Assembly: GCA_964347995.1 (NCBI GenBank)
Contig: CAYGBA010000010.1
Location: 1-34,439, forward strand
Length of the DNA stretch: 34,439 nt
Direction of reading: 5' to 3'
Source of the DNA: GCA-020348365 sp964347995
GTDB taxonomy: Archaea; Thermoproteota; Bathyarchaeia; Bathyarchaeales; Bathyarchaeaceae
This document shows, in pieces, positions 8,781-16,689 of the stretch; position 1 is the stretch's first letter, and every line of letters starts with the position of its first letter. The notes under the pieces are model-generated. The model was not told the DNA's origin and did no database searches. It saw only the letters and a program-made list of their open reading frames with translations. The position numbers were made by a program, and so were the translations under genes.

Positions 8781-9662
8781 TCAGCCCATCAAGATACCTA
8801 CTATGTCAACCTCTAGGAGTATCATGATAAAGTTTACAATCAGAGTTATCAGTGTAAGGTAAATCAATGTTCTCTCAACTCTATGTATCATCCCTAAATC
8901 TTGAAGTCTGAGAATGCTATCTAGCGCTGCATCGTTTGAACTGATGAAAGATAACTCTCGGGAAATGTTGCTGACTGCATGGCTCAGAGTTTGCTTATCC
9001 ATTTCAGAAGACTGAACAACTGGCACTATCCCTTCTTCTATGCTAAGCATTAACTCTCTCTGGGTCCACAAAATCCTCTCGAGACTAGAAACCTCCCGTT
9101 TCAGGGCAAAAACCGCTTTGTTAATCTGCTTATCTCCTGGATTTGCAAGGGCTTTCTCCTCAATGTCATCAGTACTCGCCCTCAATGCCATCACCGCATC
9201 CAGATTTTCATTGCTCACCTCATGAAACAATCTGTTAACAATAAAAGACGAAGCATTGCCGTGCTCACAAACTTTCAAAATACAATCCCTAAAGGTATCC
9301 AAAGTGTGATCTATTGCCTTAGACGAATGTCTAGTCCTCACAGTTATAACATTCTTCTCTTTTGCAAACACGTAGATAGGGTGGGTCTCAAGTTTCTCCC
9401 TGAAAACAACAAGTGGAATGGAAATCAGAACATGATCATTAACTTTCCTATATGGCGAAAAAACCTGGCGCTCTCTAATAGCCCTCGTAATTCCGGTGTC
9501 CTTCACAAATTCTGCAATTATCTTTAACTCTTTATCATCAGGCTCCATGCAATCTATCCAAAGCCATTTCATTTTCTTGTTGGGGCTCTGCAATTCAGCG
9601 AAGGAATGAGCATCTCTCGCCTGCAACTTATTCGATTCTGTAAGCATATACTTCCATATCAT
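8781..9662 (-). CDS. CorA-like divalent-cation transporter homologue lacking the GMN end
   Basis: The protein of 293 residues has the layout of CorA channels: an alpha/beta N-terminal domain (about 30-120) and long helices rich in charged residues (about 125-255) leading to the membrane. Phrases such as VITVRTRH and ALKREVSSLERILW fit the family. CorA normally ends with two transmembrane helices joined by the GMN selectivity loop. Here only one strongly hydrophobic segment is present (about 264-287) and the chain stops at GILMG. The other two downstream frames give no GMN and no second helix, so this is not a simple frameshift. It may be a one-helix regulator or a non-transporting relative. 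It is convergent with the pyrophosphatase gene. Confidence 0.7.
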   Translation of the reverse strand: MIWKYMLTESNKLQARDAHSFAELQSPNKKMKWLWIDCMEPDDKELKIIAEFVKDTGITRAIRERQVFSPYRKVNDHVLISIPLVVFREKLETHPIYVFAKEKNVITVRTRHSSKAIDHTLDTFRDCILKVCEHGNASSFIVNRLFHEVSNENLDAVMALRASTDDIEEKALANPGDKQINKAVFALKREVSSLERILWTQRELMLSIEEGIVPVVQSSEMDKQTLSHAVSNISRELSFISSNDAALDSILRLQDLGMIHRVERTLIYLTLITLIVNFIMILLEVDIVGILMG

Positions 9663-9762
9663 CCTAAACTCACTTCACCGTATACTGCCATTGATAGAAA
9701 CTCAAACAGCTTATAAAATTGTTTTACTTGTCATAGGTGTACCTATAATAGCAAAAAATCTT

Positions 9763-11670
9763 CTACTTCTGACTAAACCAGTCTGAAAGTTCCATATCCT
9801 TTTTTGTCTCGAATTTTATACTCATAGGACCAAATGTCTGATCTAACGCTGTCTTCAAATTCCTGATGTAGTCTTCCATGTTGATCTCCGAGAGGCTCTC
9901 CATATGCTCGGCGGGCTTCACTGTGAAGCGCTTACCCTTGTACATGAATGGCTTTACCTTGATGAAGGAGACAGTGTCCCTTTTGTTCACCTCCTTTCCA
10001 GAGTCTATCAGTTGAACTGCACACTGATACGGTTGATGTAAAGCCTCATCCATAACCTTCTCCCTTGGATCAAACCACAACTTCACGGAATACTCCAAGT
10101 TTTCAAGCAGAACTCTCCTCTGCCTCAGGTCATCTATCGACCTATTAACAACAGCAACTATCCGTCTCTTCGCTGATTCGTATTCCGGTTCGTTTCTTAC
10201 GTGGCGTAGCTCCTTGACGCATTGTTGAAAGGTCTTCTGGAAAAACCTCGGCGAGTTCGATTTGACTACGGTCAGCCCTTTGATGTCGGGTGTGCCATCC
10301 TCCAGAATGCCGAAATAAGCCTTTTTCGCTTCAGATAGCACGCACAAAGAATACCGTTTTTCGACAGCTAGATCAAGGTGTAGCTTCTCTTTCACAGTTC
10401 TAATAAGCCATTCCACCTTTTTCTTTGGAGGGTTGTCCAAGAAGATCGAGTCGGTGTCGCCATATATTGGGTGCAAACCGTTCTCCTCAGCCAGATCCCA
10501 AGTCGTTTGAAGCGCGTAGCGACCGTAAGCGGTTATCGATTCAGCCAACGGTGTAGATGCAAGTCCATGGATTCTGACCGTGACGCCATAGCTCGACACG
10601 GTTATCAGCTTCAGCAGCTTGGCTAGAACTTTGGCCAAAAGCCTCTCTTCATCTGAGATAGAAGGGTCTTTTTGGAGAAGTTTAAACCAGTGAATCCTCA
10701 GATCTTTCAGTGCTCCAACCAGTACCGAGTAGAAACCTCTCCTCCTCGTGCAAACATGATGATCTACTTCGGGAACCGCATTTTTCTTGCACTCTTCATG
10801 TTCACAGTCGATGGTTTCGTAGGAGAGATTATAGCTGTCGATGCAGCTTGGATAGAGGCTTTCAAAGTCGGTTACGACAGTGTTGAAGTATGTTCCGCTC
10901 TTTGGAGTGATCGTGAGGGCTCCTGGAACTGACCTCCTCAGCTCACTACCCTTTCTCAACTCTTTTGACGTGGGAATCAGAATGTTATTTCTCCGCAGAT
11001 ACGTGTAGATCATGGACTTTATCCACTCGCTGACACGCCTATTAGAATAAGCCTCAGGAACAGACAGATTGGCTATCCTCGCAATCATAAACATTAGATG
11101 ATATCTCTCAGGATCAACTGGCGTGTTGATGCCTAGTTTCTCGGGTTCTATCTCAGGTATTGGCTGATAGCAAAGATCAAAGAATTCTCCTAAGAGCCTG
11201 TATTTCAGCTGATCACTCTTCTCTATCTCGGTAAATCTCCTCTGAAAAGCAGTTTTCTTCTCCTTCGCCGCGCTGGAAACAGCCACAAAATCCCTCTTTT
11301 TTGGCTGGTATTGTGAGCCGAAGACCATGCCATGATCATAGACATACCCACGGCTAAACTCTATTTCACTCTCCCAAGAATTCTCAAACATCTTGCTGAA
11401 GCTTTGGATATTGTTTGGGTTCTTGATCTCGACTTTGTTTAGGGTTCTCATTTCGTTACTGAACAGATCACGCTTTTTGATCTTCGAGACTTTTGCGAAT
11501 ATTCTGTTGACTGTGTATTCGTCTCTCTTGCTGAGGGGATAAGGAACCAGAAAGTATGGCTTGTATCTATCATCTCTAATTTCTCTAAACTCTTTTGCTG
11601 ACGCATCATAAAATCTGAGTATTATGTTAGAATCACTATTCATAAAACTGTCAATCAAATACCAAACCAT
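9763..11670 (-). CDS. family-B DNA polymerase without 3'-5' exonuclease domain
   Basis: A DNA polymerase of 635 residues from ATG 11670; a GTG 12 bases earlier is possible. The N-terminal domain (about 1-120) and the palm, fingers and thumb are recognisable. Motif A is DFESLYPS (Asp 268), motif C is YGDTDSIF (Asp 405 and 407), and motif B has Lys 354 followed by VSSYG where the canonical form is NSxYG. Catalytic aspartates are kept, so it should polymerise. Family-B enzymes usually have about 190 exonuclease residues between the N-terminal domain and the palm, with DxE, NxxxD and YxxxD motifs. Here only some 40 low-complexity residues (about 117-155) join the parts and no such motif is seen. 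It therefore lacks proofreading and may act in lesion bypass, repair or a mobile element. A Cys/His cluster (about 289-307) lies after motif A. Confidence 0.85.
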   Translation of the reverse strand: MVWYLIDSFMNSDSNIILRFYDASAKEFREIRDDRYKPYFLVPYPLSKRDEYTVNRIFAKVSKIKKRDLFSNEMRTLNKVEIKNPNNIQSFSKMFENSWESEIEFSRGYVYDHGMVFGSQYQPKKRDFVAVSSAAKEKKTAFQRRFTEIEKSDQLKYRLLGEFFDLCYQPIPEIEPEKLGINTPVDPERYHLMFMIARIANLSVPEAYSNRRVSEWIKSMIYTYLRRNNILIPTSKELRKGSELRRSVPGALTITPKSGTYFNTVVTDFESLYPSCIDSYNLSYETIDCEHEECKKNAVPEVDHHVCTRRRGFYSVLVGALKDLRIHWFKLLQKDPSISDEERLLAKVLAKLLKLITVSSYGVTVRIHGLASTPLAESITAYGRYALQTTWDLAEENGLHPIYGDTDSIFLDNPPKKKVEWLIRTVKEKLHLDLAVEKRYSLCVLSEAKKAYFGILEDGTPDIKGLTVVKSNSPRFFQKTFQQCVKELRHVRNEPEYESAKRRIVAVVNRSIDDLRQRRVLLENLEYSVKLWFDPREKVMDEALHQPYQCAVQLIDSGKEVNKRDTVSFIKVKPFMYKGKRFTVKPAEHMESLSEINMEDYIRNLKTALDQTFGPMSIKFETKKDMELSDWFSQK

Positions 11671-12023
11671 GACATTCCACACATTTTGTCTATAACTTAT
11701 GGTAACAGTAGGTAATGTAGTATTCCTCTACATATCATCTCAAACAGAAATAACATCTTTGGAACGCTCAACATCGCGCGCAAATTGTTTGATATATCGG
11801 ATTTCGATATGTTCCGAGAACGAAATAAGCGGTATATTAAGATACACGATACAAGTTCTTATTGGTGATTATTGAAATGAAAAAGAAGCCTAAACTAGAC
11901 ACTCCGAAAATGAGGTTGCTTCTTGATCGCCCTCTGTTCCTCTCGTTGAGGTAGCGTCAATATCGATTTTTGAGAAGTAACAAGGAACGCTCTATACAAA
12001 TTGCTTCCAATGATCACAACCAT
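11671..12023. other. 353-bp spacer with a TATA box and two overlapping tiny ORFs
   Basis: The spacer between the polymerase and the radical SAM gene is A/T-rich. On the plus strand a box GTATATTAAG (about 11832-11841) and a GGTGAT site precede ATG 11877, which opens a 25-codon frame (MKKKPKLDTPKMRLLLDRPL and five more residues) ending at 11954. On the minus strand a 42-codon frame begins with ATG at 12023, directly after the stop of the radical SAM gene, and ends at 11895, so it overlaps the first in antisense. Neither product resembles a known family. The plus-strand one has the better signals. No tRNA or clear hairpin was seen. Confidence 0.3.
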
Positions 12024-13025
12024 CTAGAATCGAATTTGCTTCTCTATCTCAACTATTTCATCAGGAAAAGGCTGTCTGGGATAGTTGTAGAGTGGTCCAC
12101 CGGGGCGTTCGTTGTAGTAGGGTCTGTTGCAACCTGAACAACCAGATGTCAAGAACGGTTTCCCTGTTCCGATCACTTGCCACAGCCGCTCTCTAGGGAT
12201 GCCGAAGTCGTTGATTGTGTCTTCCTCGCTAAACAGCATCTCGTCACATCGTGTCCTTCCGTTAGTTATGAGATAGTGAGCTATCTGAATCCTTCTATAA
12301 CGGCCTATTGACGGTTGAGGATGGCTTTCCAAGGCAGTCCCCGGGATAGGGGTGAAGGCGAACAATCCCGGGCAAACCCCCAGATCGACACACCACTGGA
12401 TTGTCTTGACAAGCTCCTCCTCCGTTTCTCCGAGTCCGACAATGAGATGAGTGCTAACAGAATTTCTGCCAAAGATGTGCACCGCATCTTGTAACGCCTT
12501 GCGCTGTTTCTCCCACATGTATGGTCCATCGGCGAGTCGCCCCTTAACTTTATCGAACAACTCCTCCGTGGCGGCGTCGAGAGAAACACACATCCGTTCA
12601 ACTCCCGCCTCATAGAGTTCTTTCATTTTTTCACGGTTCATAGGCTGGCAAGACACTGAGATCGGTATGCTCACGCGCGAGAGAATCTCTTCTGCGATAT
12701 TCAAGATGTCTTTGAAGACTGTGGGGTAGTTCAATGCTTGAATGCAAGTCCTCTTTATCATATCTTTTTTCACGGCGTGCTCGATCCCTGAAAATACGCG
12801 TTCAGTTGAAAATGTGGGCCATGTCACCCTAGAAAGCATGTCTGCTCTTCCTCTGCTCATTCTTGCTTGGGGGCAGAAACCGCAGTTTGCCGAGCACTTG
12901 CCTGAATGAAACGTGAGCAAATAAATTGTCGTGGGCTTGGCGTCCAGCATAGCCCTAGTCAGCCCCAGCACAACAGCAGAACCAAACGAAGCACGAATCT
13001 TCCTAGGCAAGTCTCTCCTTCGCAT
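12024..13025 (-). CDS. BioB-like radical SAM protein, candidate archaeal lipoyl synthase subunit (LipS type)
   Basis: A radical SAM enzyme of 333 residues that would bind a 4Fe-4S cluster through CSANCGFC (Cys 44, 48, 51) and cleave S-adenosylmethionine. The C terminus has a second cysteine pair in GCSGCNRPYYNERPGGP (Cys 296 and 299), a likely ligand set for an auxiliary, sulfur-donating cluster. Such proteins are often annotated as biotin synthase. In Thermococcus two BioB-like proteins, LipS1 and LipS2, together make the lipoyl group. This gene and its divergent neighbour at 13113 form such a pair, and a lipoate ligase is in the window. No bioF, bioA or bioD is nearby, which weakens a biotin role. 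Which of the two is LipS1 or LipS2 cannot be decided. ATG start is clear. Confidence 0.7.
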   Translation of the reverse strand: MRRRDLPRKIRASFGSAVVLGLTRAMLDAKPTTIYLLTFHSGKCSANCGFCPQARMSRGRADMLSRVTWPTFSTERVFSGIEHAVKKDMIKRTCIQALNYPTVFKDILNIAEEILSRVSIPISVSCQPMNREKMKELYEAGVERMCVSLDAATEELFDKVKGRLADGPYMWEKQRKALQDAVHIFGRNSVSTHLIVGLGETEEELVKTIQWCVDLGVCPGLFAFTPIPGTALESHPQPSIGRYRRIQIAHYLITNGRTRCDEMLFSEEDTINDFGIPRERLWQVIGTGKPFLTSGCSGCNRPYYNERPGGPLYNYPRQPFPDEIVEIEKQIRF

Positions 13026-13112
13026 CGTCCAGCGCCAACATGTTTCAGACCTGTAAACTAAATCGCCAGAACTTAATACTTATTCCTCTCTTACCCAAAG
13101 CATAATTAGATA
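13026..13112. promoter_or_regulatory. divergent promoter region between the two radical SAM genes
   Basis: The 87-bp region separates the starts of two divergent radical SAM genes. A box TTAATACTTATT (about 13073-13084) lies 30 bases before the plus-strand start. Read on the other strand, GATTTAGTTTA lies about 30-40 bases before the minus-strand ATG. The boxes are close enough that both directions could be controlled together. Confidence 0.4.
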
Positions 13113-14126
13113 TTGGAGCAGACGCACTTGACGAGCTGGAAAGACAACTACGAAAGCCTGCTGCATGTAGATGACACAGAACTCGAAGGAGCGCTAACCA
13201 GCGCTCGAAAAATCAGCTGGAAGAACTTCGGCAAACAGATTAGATTCTACGCCCCAGGCTTCGCCTACTACAAGACCGAATACTTCCATTCATCACCAAC
13301 AACCTTCCCAACAATTTCAGTAACAGGAAACTCCTGCACTTTAAATTGCAAGCACTGCAATGGAAAAGTTCTGGAAACCATGCTATCCGCTCCAACTCCC
13401 AAACGACTCATTGAAACCTGTACAGATTTAAAGAACAAAGGTTGTGTTGGCTGTCTGATAAGCGGCGGATGCCTGCCAGACGGCTCTGTGCCACTCGACA
13501 GGTTTGTAGATGCCATCGCCGAGATTAGGCGTGACCTAGGACTGACGGTTCTCGTACATACTGGCATCATCGAGTCCTCAACTGCAAAGGCGTTAAAGAA
13601 GGCTGGAGTCGACGCTGCTTTAATCGATGTCATCGGCTCAAATGAGACGATACAGGAGATTTATCAGCTGAACGCTAGAGTCAACGACTACGACAGGTCT
13701 CTAGGCGCTCTGCACGAATCTGATATTCCAACAGTACCTCATGTGCTCGTGGGGCTTCATTATGGCAAGCTTAAGGGCGAGCTCAAGGCGCTAAAGATGA
13801 TTTCTAAATATTCTCCGTCTGCAGTTGTCATAATCGCGTTTTTGCCTGTACACGGCACTCCTATGGAGAATGTAGTTCCGCCAGCGCCAAATGATATCGT
13901 AAAGGTGTTGGTAACCGCCAGACTTATGCTTCCTAAGACTCCGATAGCGCTGGGCTGTATGAGACCGAAGGGTGAGCACAGAATTAAGACTGATATGTTG
14001 GCGGTGAGAGCTGGAGTGAACGCGATCGCATTTCCGGTTGAGGAGGCTATCCAGCTTGCAGAGTCTATGGGCTTGCAGGCCACATTTTCGTCCTTCTGTT
14101 GCTCGCAGGTTTTCCGCGAGATTTGA
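13113..14126 (+). CDS. radical SAM protein, candidate second archaeal lipoyl synthase subunit (LipS type)
   Basis: A radical SAM enzyme of 337 residues with the cluster motif CTLNCKHC (Cys 75, 79, 82) after ISVTGNS, and further cysteines at 103, 111, 114 and 120 and a Cys-Cys pair four to six residues before the C terminus. The extra cysteines could bind an auxiliary Fe-S cluster. The remainder is a TIM-barrel: LISGG follows the cluster region and VLVGLHYG lies later. It is divergent from the BioB-like gene, and the two are best read as a LipS1/LipS2-like pair that inserts sulfur into protein-bound octanoate. That is inference from motif and context. The start is TTG 13113; a second TTG at 13128 is possible, and no ATG exists before the conserved part. 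Confidence 0.68.
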   Translation: MEQTHLTSWKDNYESLLHVDDTELEGALTSARKISWKNFGKQIRFYAPGFAYYKTEYFHSSPTTFPTISVTGNSCTLNCKHCNGKVLETMLSAPTPKRLIETCTDLKNKGCVGCLISGGCLPDGSVPLDRFVDAIAEIRRDLGLTVLVHTGIIESSTAKALKKAGVDAALIDVIGSNETIQEIYQLNARVNDYDRSLGALHESDIPTVPHVLVGLHYGKLKGELKALKMISKYSPSAVVIIAFLPVHGTPMENVVPPAPNDIVKVLVTARLMLPKTPIALGCMRPKGEHRIKTDMLAVRAGVNAIAFPVEEAIQLAESMGLQATFSSFCCSQVFREI

Positions 14127-14201
14127 GTAGGCGTTTAGAAACTTCTTATGAGCAAATCTTTAATCCTTCTACTTCGAGTTAGTTTGTTCTTGGTGTTGCT
14201 C

Positions 14202-15629
14202 ATGTTGGTTGAGAAAGAGTATGCCCTTGATTGGATTGAACAGAACAAGGATAAAATTGTTGAAATCAGCGATGAGGTGTGGGAGCTCGCCGAACTAGGT
14301 CTAATTGAGTCTAAGTCTTCAGCGCTTCTGGCAGATGAACTGGAAAAGCACGGTTTCAAAGTCGAGCGTGGAATCGCAGACATGCCCACAGCCTTCGTAG
14401 CGACTTGGGGCGAGGGAAAACCAGTCATAGGAATAATGGGCGAATACGACGCACTACCTGGGCTATCACAGAAAAAGGTTCCATTGAAGGAGCCCTTAAA
14501 ATCCGAAGCCCCAGGACACGGATGTGGACACAACATTCACGGGACAAGCGGCATGGCAGCGGCGATAGCAGCGAAAAAAGCCATGGAAAAGCACAAAATC
14601 AAGGGCACGATCAAATTCTTTGGATGTCCCGCTGAGGAGAACTTCTCCGGCAAGGTGTACATGGTTAGAGAGGGCTATTTCAGCGATGTTAATGCGGTCA
14701 TTAGTCATCATCCAAGCACTATGAACGCTGCTGACTTAATGAGTAGCTTAGCCGTTAACTCAGTTAGGTTTCATTTCTATGGAAAGGCTTCCCATGCAGG
14801 TGGCTCCCCCGAGCAGGGTAGAAGCGCATTAGACGCAGTGGAATTGATGAATATTGGTGTAAACTATCTAAGGGAACATGTGATTCAGGATGCAAGAATA
14901 CATTATGTAATTGAAAAGGGCGGAGACCAACCGAATATTGTGCCAGCATACGCCAGAAGCTGGTACTACGTAAGAGCACCCGAGCGAGATCAATTGGATT
15001 TCATATACAACTGGATTCTTGACATAGCAAAAGGCGCAGCAACAATGACAAGAACTGAGCTAAAGACAGAATTCCTTGAGGGAAGCCACAACGTAATTCC
15101 TAACAGGACAATCGCGGAGCTGATTGTTAAGAACATGCGTGAAATCGGGCTTCCCAAATATGATGATGAAGATTGGAAGTTTGCTGAAAAAATCGCCAAG
15201 ACGATTACCCCCGAAATGAAGATCGCTCAGCTAAAGAAGTCCAAGCGTCCAGAATGGGAAAGGCTTGTGAATAAAGTAGTGGATGATGAAATTCCTGATC
15301 CTTGGGGTGAAGGTGAAACTAGTCATGGCAGCACGGACGTAGCTGACGTGAGTTGGCAGGCACCCACAGTAGAATTTGACACTGCAACTTGGGTTTTAGG
15401 GACGCCTGGGCATTCGTGGCAGAACGTGGCACAAAGCGGCGTTGGACTTGGACATGAGTCTCTCATCTTTTCCGCTAAAGTAATGACTGCTACATCGCTG
15501 GATCTCTTAACAAAAGAAGAGATTCTTAAGAAGGCGAATGAGGAATACCGGCGAAGGATAGGAGATAAAAAGTATAGATCACCCATTCCTGCTAAACAGA
15601 AACCGCCTCTTGATGCATGGGAGAGATGA
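14202..15629 (+). CDS. M20-family amidohydrolase, AbgB-like
   Basis: A zinc-dependent amidohydrolase of the M20 family, close in layout to AbgB, which cleaves p-aminobenzoyl-glutamate. About 475 residues. Metal and catalytic motifs are GEYDALPG (80-87), GHGCGHN (105-111), the catalytic glutamates in PAEE (143-146), SHHP, and late in the chain HGSTDVADVSW and GTPGHSW. The frame is open back to ATG 14148, which would add the hydrophobic stretch SKSLILLLRVSLFLVLL. Because the family is cytoplasmic and a box CTTTAATC lies about 30 bases before ATG 14202, the later start is preferred; a signal-peptide form from 14148 cannot be excluded. The true substrate is unknown; peptide-like amides or acyl-amino acids are possible. 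It follows the radical SAM gene after 75 bases. Confidence 0.82.
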   Translation: MLVEKEYALDWIEQNKDKIVEISDEVWELAELGLIESKSSALLADELEKHGFKVERGIADMPTAFVATWGEGKPVIGIMGEYDALPGLSQKKVPLKEPLKSEAPGHGCGHNIHGTSGMAAAIAAKKAMEKHKIKGTIKFFGCPAEENFSGKVYMVREGYFSDVNAVISHHPSTMNAADLMSSLAVNSVRFHFYGKASHAGGSPEQGRSALDAVELMNIGVNYLREHVIQDARIHYVIEKGGDQPNIVPAYARSWYYVRAPERDQLDFIYNWILDIAKGAATMTRTELKTEFLEGSHNVIPNRTIAELIVKNMREIGLPKYDDEDWKFAEKIAKTITPEMKIAQLKKSKRPEWERLVNKVVDDEIPDPWGEGETSHGSTDVADVSWQAPTVEFDTATWVLGTPGHSWQNVAQSGVGLGHESLIFSAKVMTATSLDLLTKEEILKKANEEYRRRIGDKKYRSPIPAKQKPPLDAWER

Positions 15630-15693
15630 TCTCATCGCTTCTTCGCCCGCCGTTATATAATACTGAATACTTGAGTCTGGTATTTTTTGACAG

Positions 15694-15930
15694 CTATAAC
15701 TCTCTGAAAGAATGTATAACTGTACTGATGATTTGGCCTTTGAGAATCTTGTAATGAGCGCTCAGCCTCTTTGCATCTTCCTTCGACATTCCTTCCTTGG
15801 TCAACTCCTTTTCAAAGGCCTTTCTGGCTCTTCGCACTTTCCAGCCCAAACCCAGCCATAGTATGAACAGATGGCTCAATAGGTTGATGATGGAAAATGC
15901 GGCACCGAGTATGGCTCTTGCTTTCGCCAT
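15694..15930 (-). CDS. small membrane-anchored protein, FxKEL-GM-Y motif
   Basis: The 78-residue protein has one N-terminal hydrophobic helix (about 5-30) and a charged cytoplasmic helix carrying FEKELTKEGMSKEDAKRLS, then a tail. No known family is recognised. The same pattern, F-x-KEL-x3-GM-x2-E-x-A and a Tyr seven or eight residues on, occurs in the next gene upstream (FYKELKEGGMPEETAVKMT), so the two are related in that helix pair and lie in one operon, 36 bases apart. Function unknown. Confidence 0.65.
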   Translation of the reverse strand: MAKARAILGAAFSIINLLSHLFILWLGLGWKVRRARKAFEKELTKEGMSKEDAKRLSAHYKILKGQIISTVIHSFREL

Positions 15931-15966
15931 ATTCGTTCACTAGGAGTCTAGCTTTCTTCCCACCTT

Positions 15967-16329
15967 CTACCGGTTTTCTTGAGCGATCTTCTCTTTAATC
16001 TTCTTGGCCACTTCCTCTTCGATTTCCTTCTCCGAGAGTTTACTCTTTTTTCCTTCGCTCACGGCGCCCTTAAGAACGTCTCCGAGGCTCGTGAAAACAC
16101 CGATGTAGTTTTCTGTCATTTTGACTGCAGTTTCCTCCGGCATTCCACCTTCCTTTAATTCTTTGTAGAATGCTGCGGCTGCTCGTCCCATGTCTTTTCC
16201 TGCTTCCTCTGAAAAGATAGAGCCTATGATTCCTTTTATCAATGCTGGGATTTCTTTGGAGACTACTCCAAGGAGCTCTTTGACCTCTTCTGCTGATTCC
16301 TCGTTCCTTTCTTTTTTCTCTTCAATCAT
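15967..16329 (-). CDS. small charged helical protein, FxKEL-GM-Y motif
   Basis: A 120-residue soluble, almost wholly helical and charged protein. Residues 19-45 are a moderately hydrophobic helix (LLGVVSKEIPALIKGIIGSI), then FYKELKEGGMPEETAVKMT and a Lys/Glu-rich end. The same helix pattern occurs in the downstream gene at 15694. A strong Shine-Dalgarno sequence, GGAGGTGG (complement of about 16335-16342), sits a few bases before the ATG, one of the clearest in the window. Similar helical proteins are found in archaea as conserved hypotheticals; no function can be given. Confidence 0.65.
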   Translation of the reverse strand: MIEEKKERNEESAEEVKELLGVVSKEIPALIKGIIGSIFSEEAGKDMGRAAAAFYKELKEGGMPEETAVKMTENYIGVFTSLGDVLKGAVSEGKKSKLSEKEIEEEVAKKIKEKIAQENR

Positions 16330-16386
16330 CTTTCCACCTCCTTTCTTTATGACTCAGCTTTCTGTTAACCGTTGTGGATAGGGGTT

Positions 16387-16626
16387 CTATCTCATCGGCG
16401 TCTGGCGGATTAGTGTGATAGCTTTAGCTTTGCGATATTCCGCTTCTAGTACTGAGGTCAGTGCTAGTTTTCTCGCTCTGTAATTCAAGGGAATTTGAGG
16501 GTCTTTTATGGTTTTCTTCCTGAGAATTGGAGGTATGACCTTGTCTATTACGCCAAATAGCCCCGAGTCTTGAGGACTAGAATTTTCTTTCTTTAATCCG
16601 CTTTTCTTCAAGCCCATCTTTTTCAC
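16387..16626 (-). CDS. small basic protein with C-terminal LEAE-KAKAIT-IR motif
   Basis: A 79-residue protein, N-terminally basic (KKSGLKKE), with a C-terminal helix reading LEAEYRKAKAITLIRQ. The same end occurs in another small protein in this window at 29785 (LEAEHQKAKAITQIRR), so the two belong to one unnamed family. A TATTATTTAA box lies about 20 bases before the start. It follows a winged-helix regulator gene on the same strand by 63 bases; the paralogue also has a regulator beside it. The motif is a probable helical interaction or nucleic-acid-binding surface, but that is a guess. Confidence 0.6.
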   Translation of the reverse strand: MKKMGLKKSGLKKENSSPQDSGLFGVIDKVIPPILRKKTIKDPQIPLNYRARKLALTSVLEAEYRKAKAITLIRQTPMR

Positions 16627-16689
16627 CGTTAAATAATAGGTCTGGGCACTCTAGTTTAGGGTTCTGGGAAAAAGTGATCAGCAGAGTGG

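Noticed and set aside
12024..13025. Biotin synthase BioB
   Set aside because: BioB-like sequence, but the C-terminal CSGCNRPYYNE part, the divergent radical SAM partner and the absence of other biotin genes favour a LipS-type role.
14148..14201. Signal peptide at the start of the M20 amidohydrolase
   Set aside because: The 18-codon hydrophobic extension overlaps a TATA-like box and the AbgB-type family is cytoplasmic; start at 14202 preferred, though not proved.
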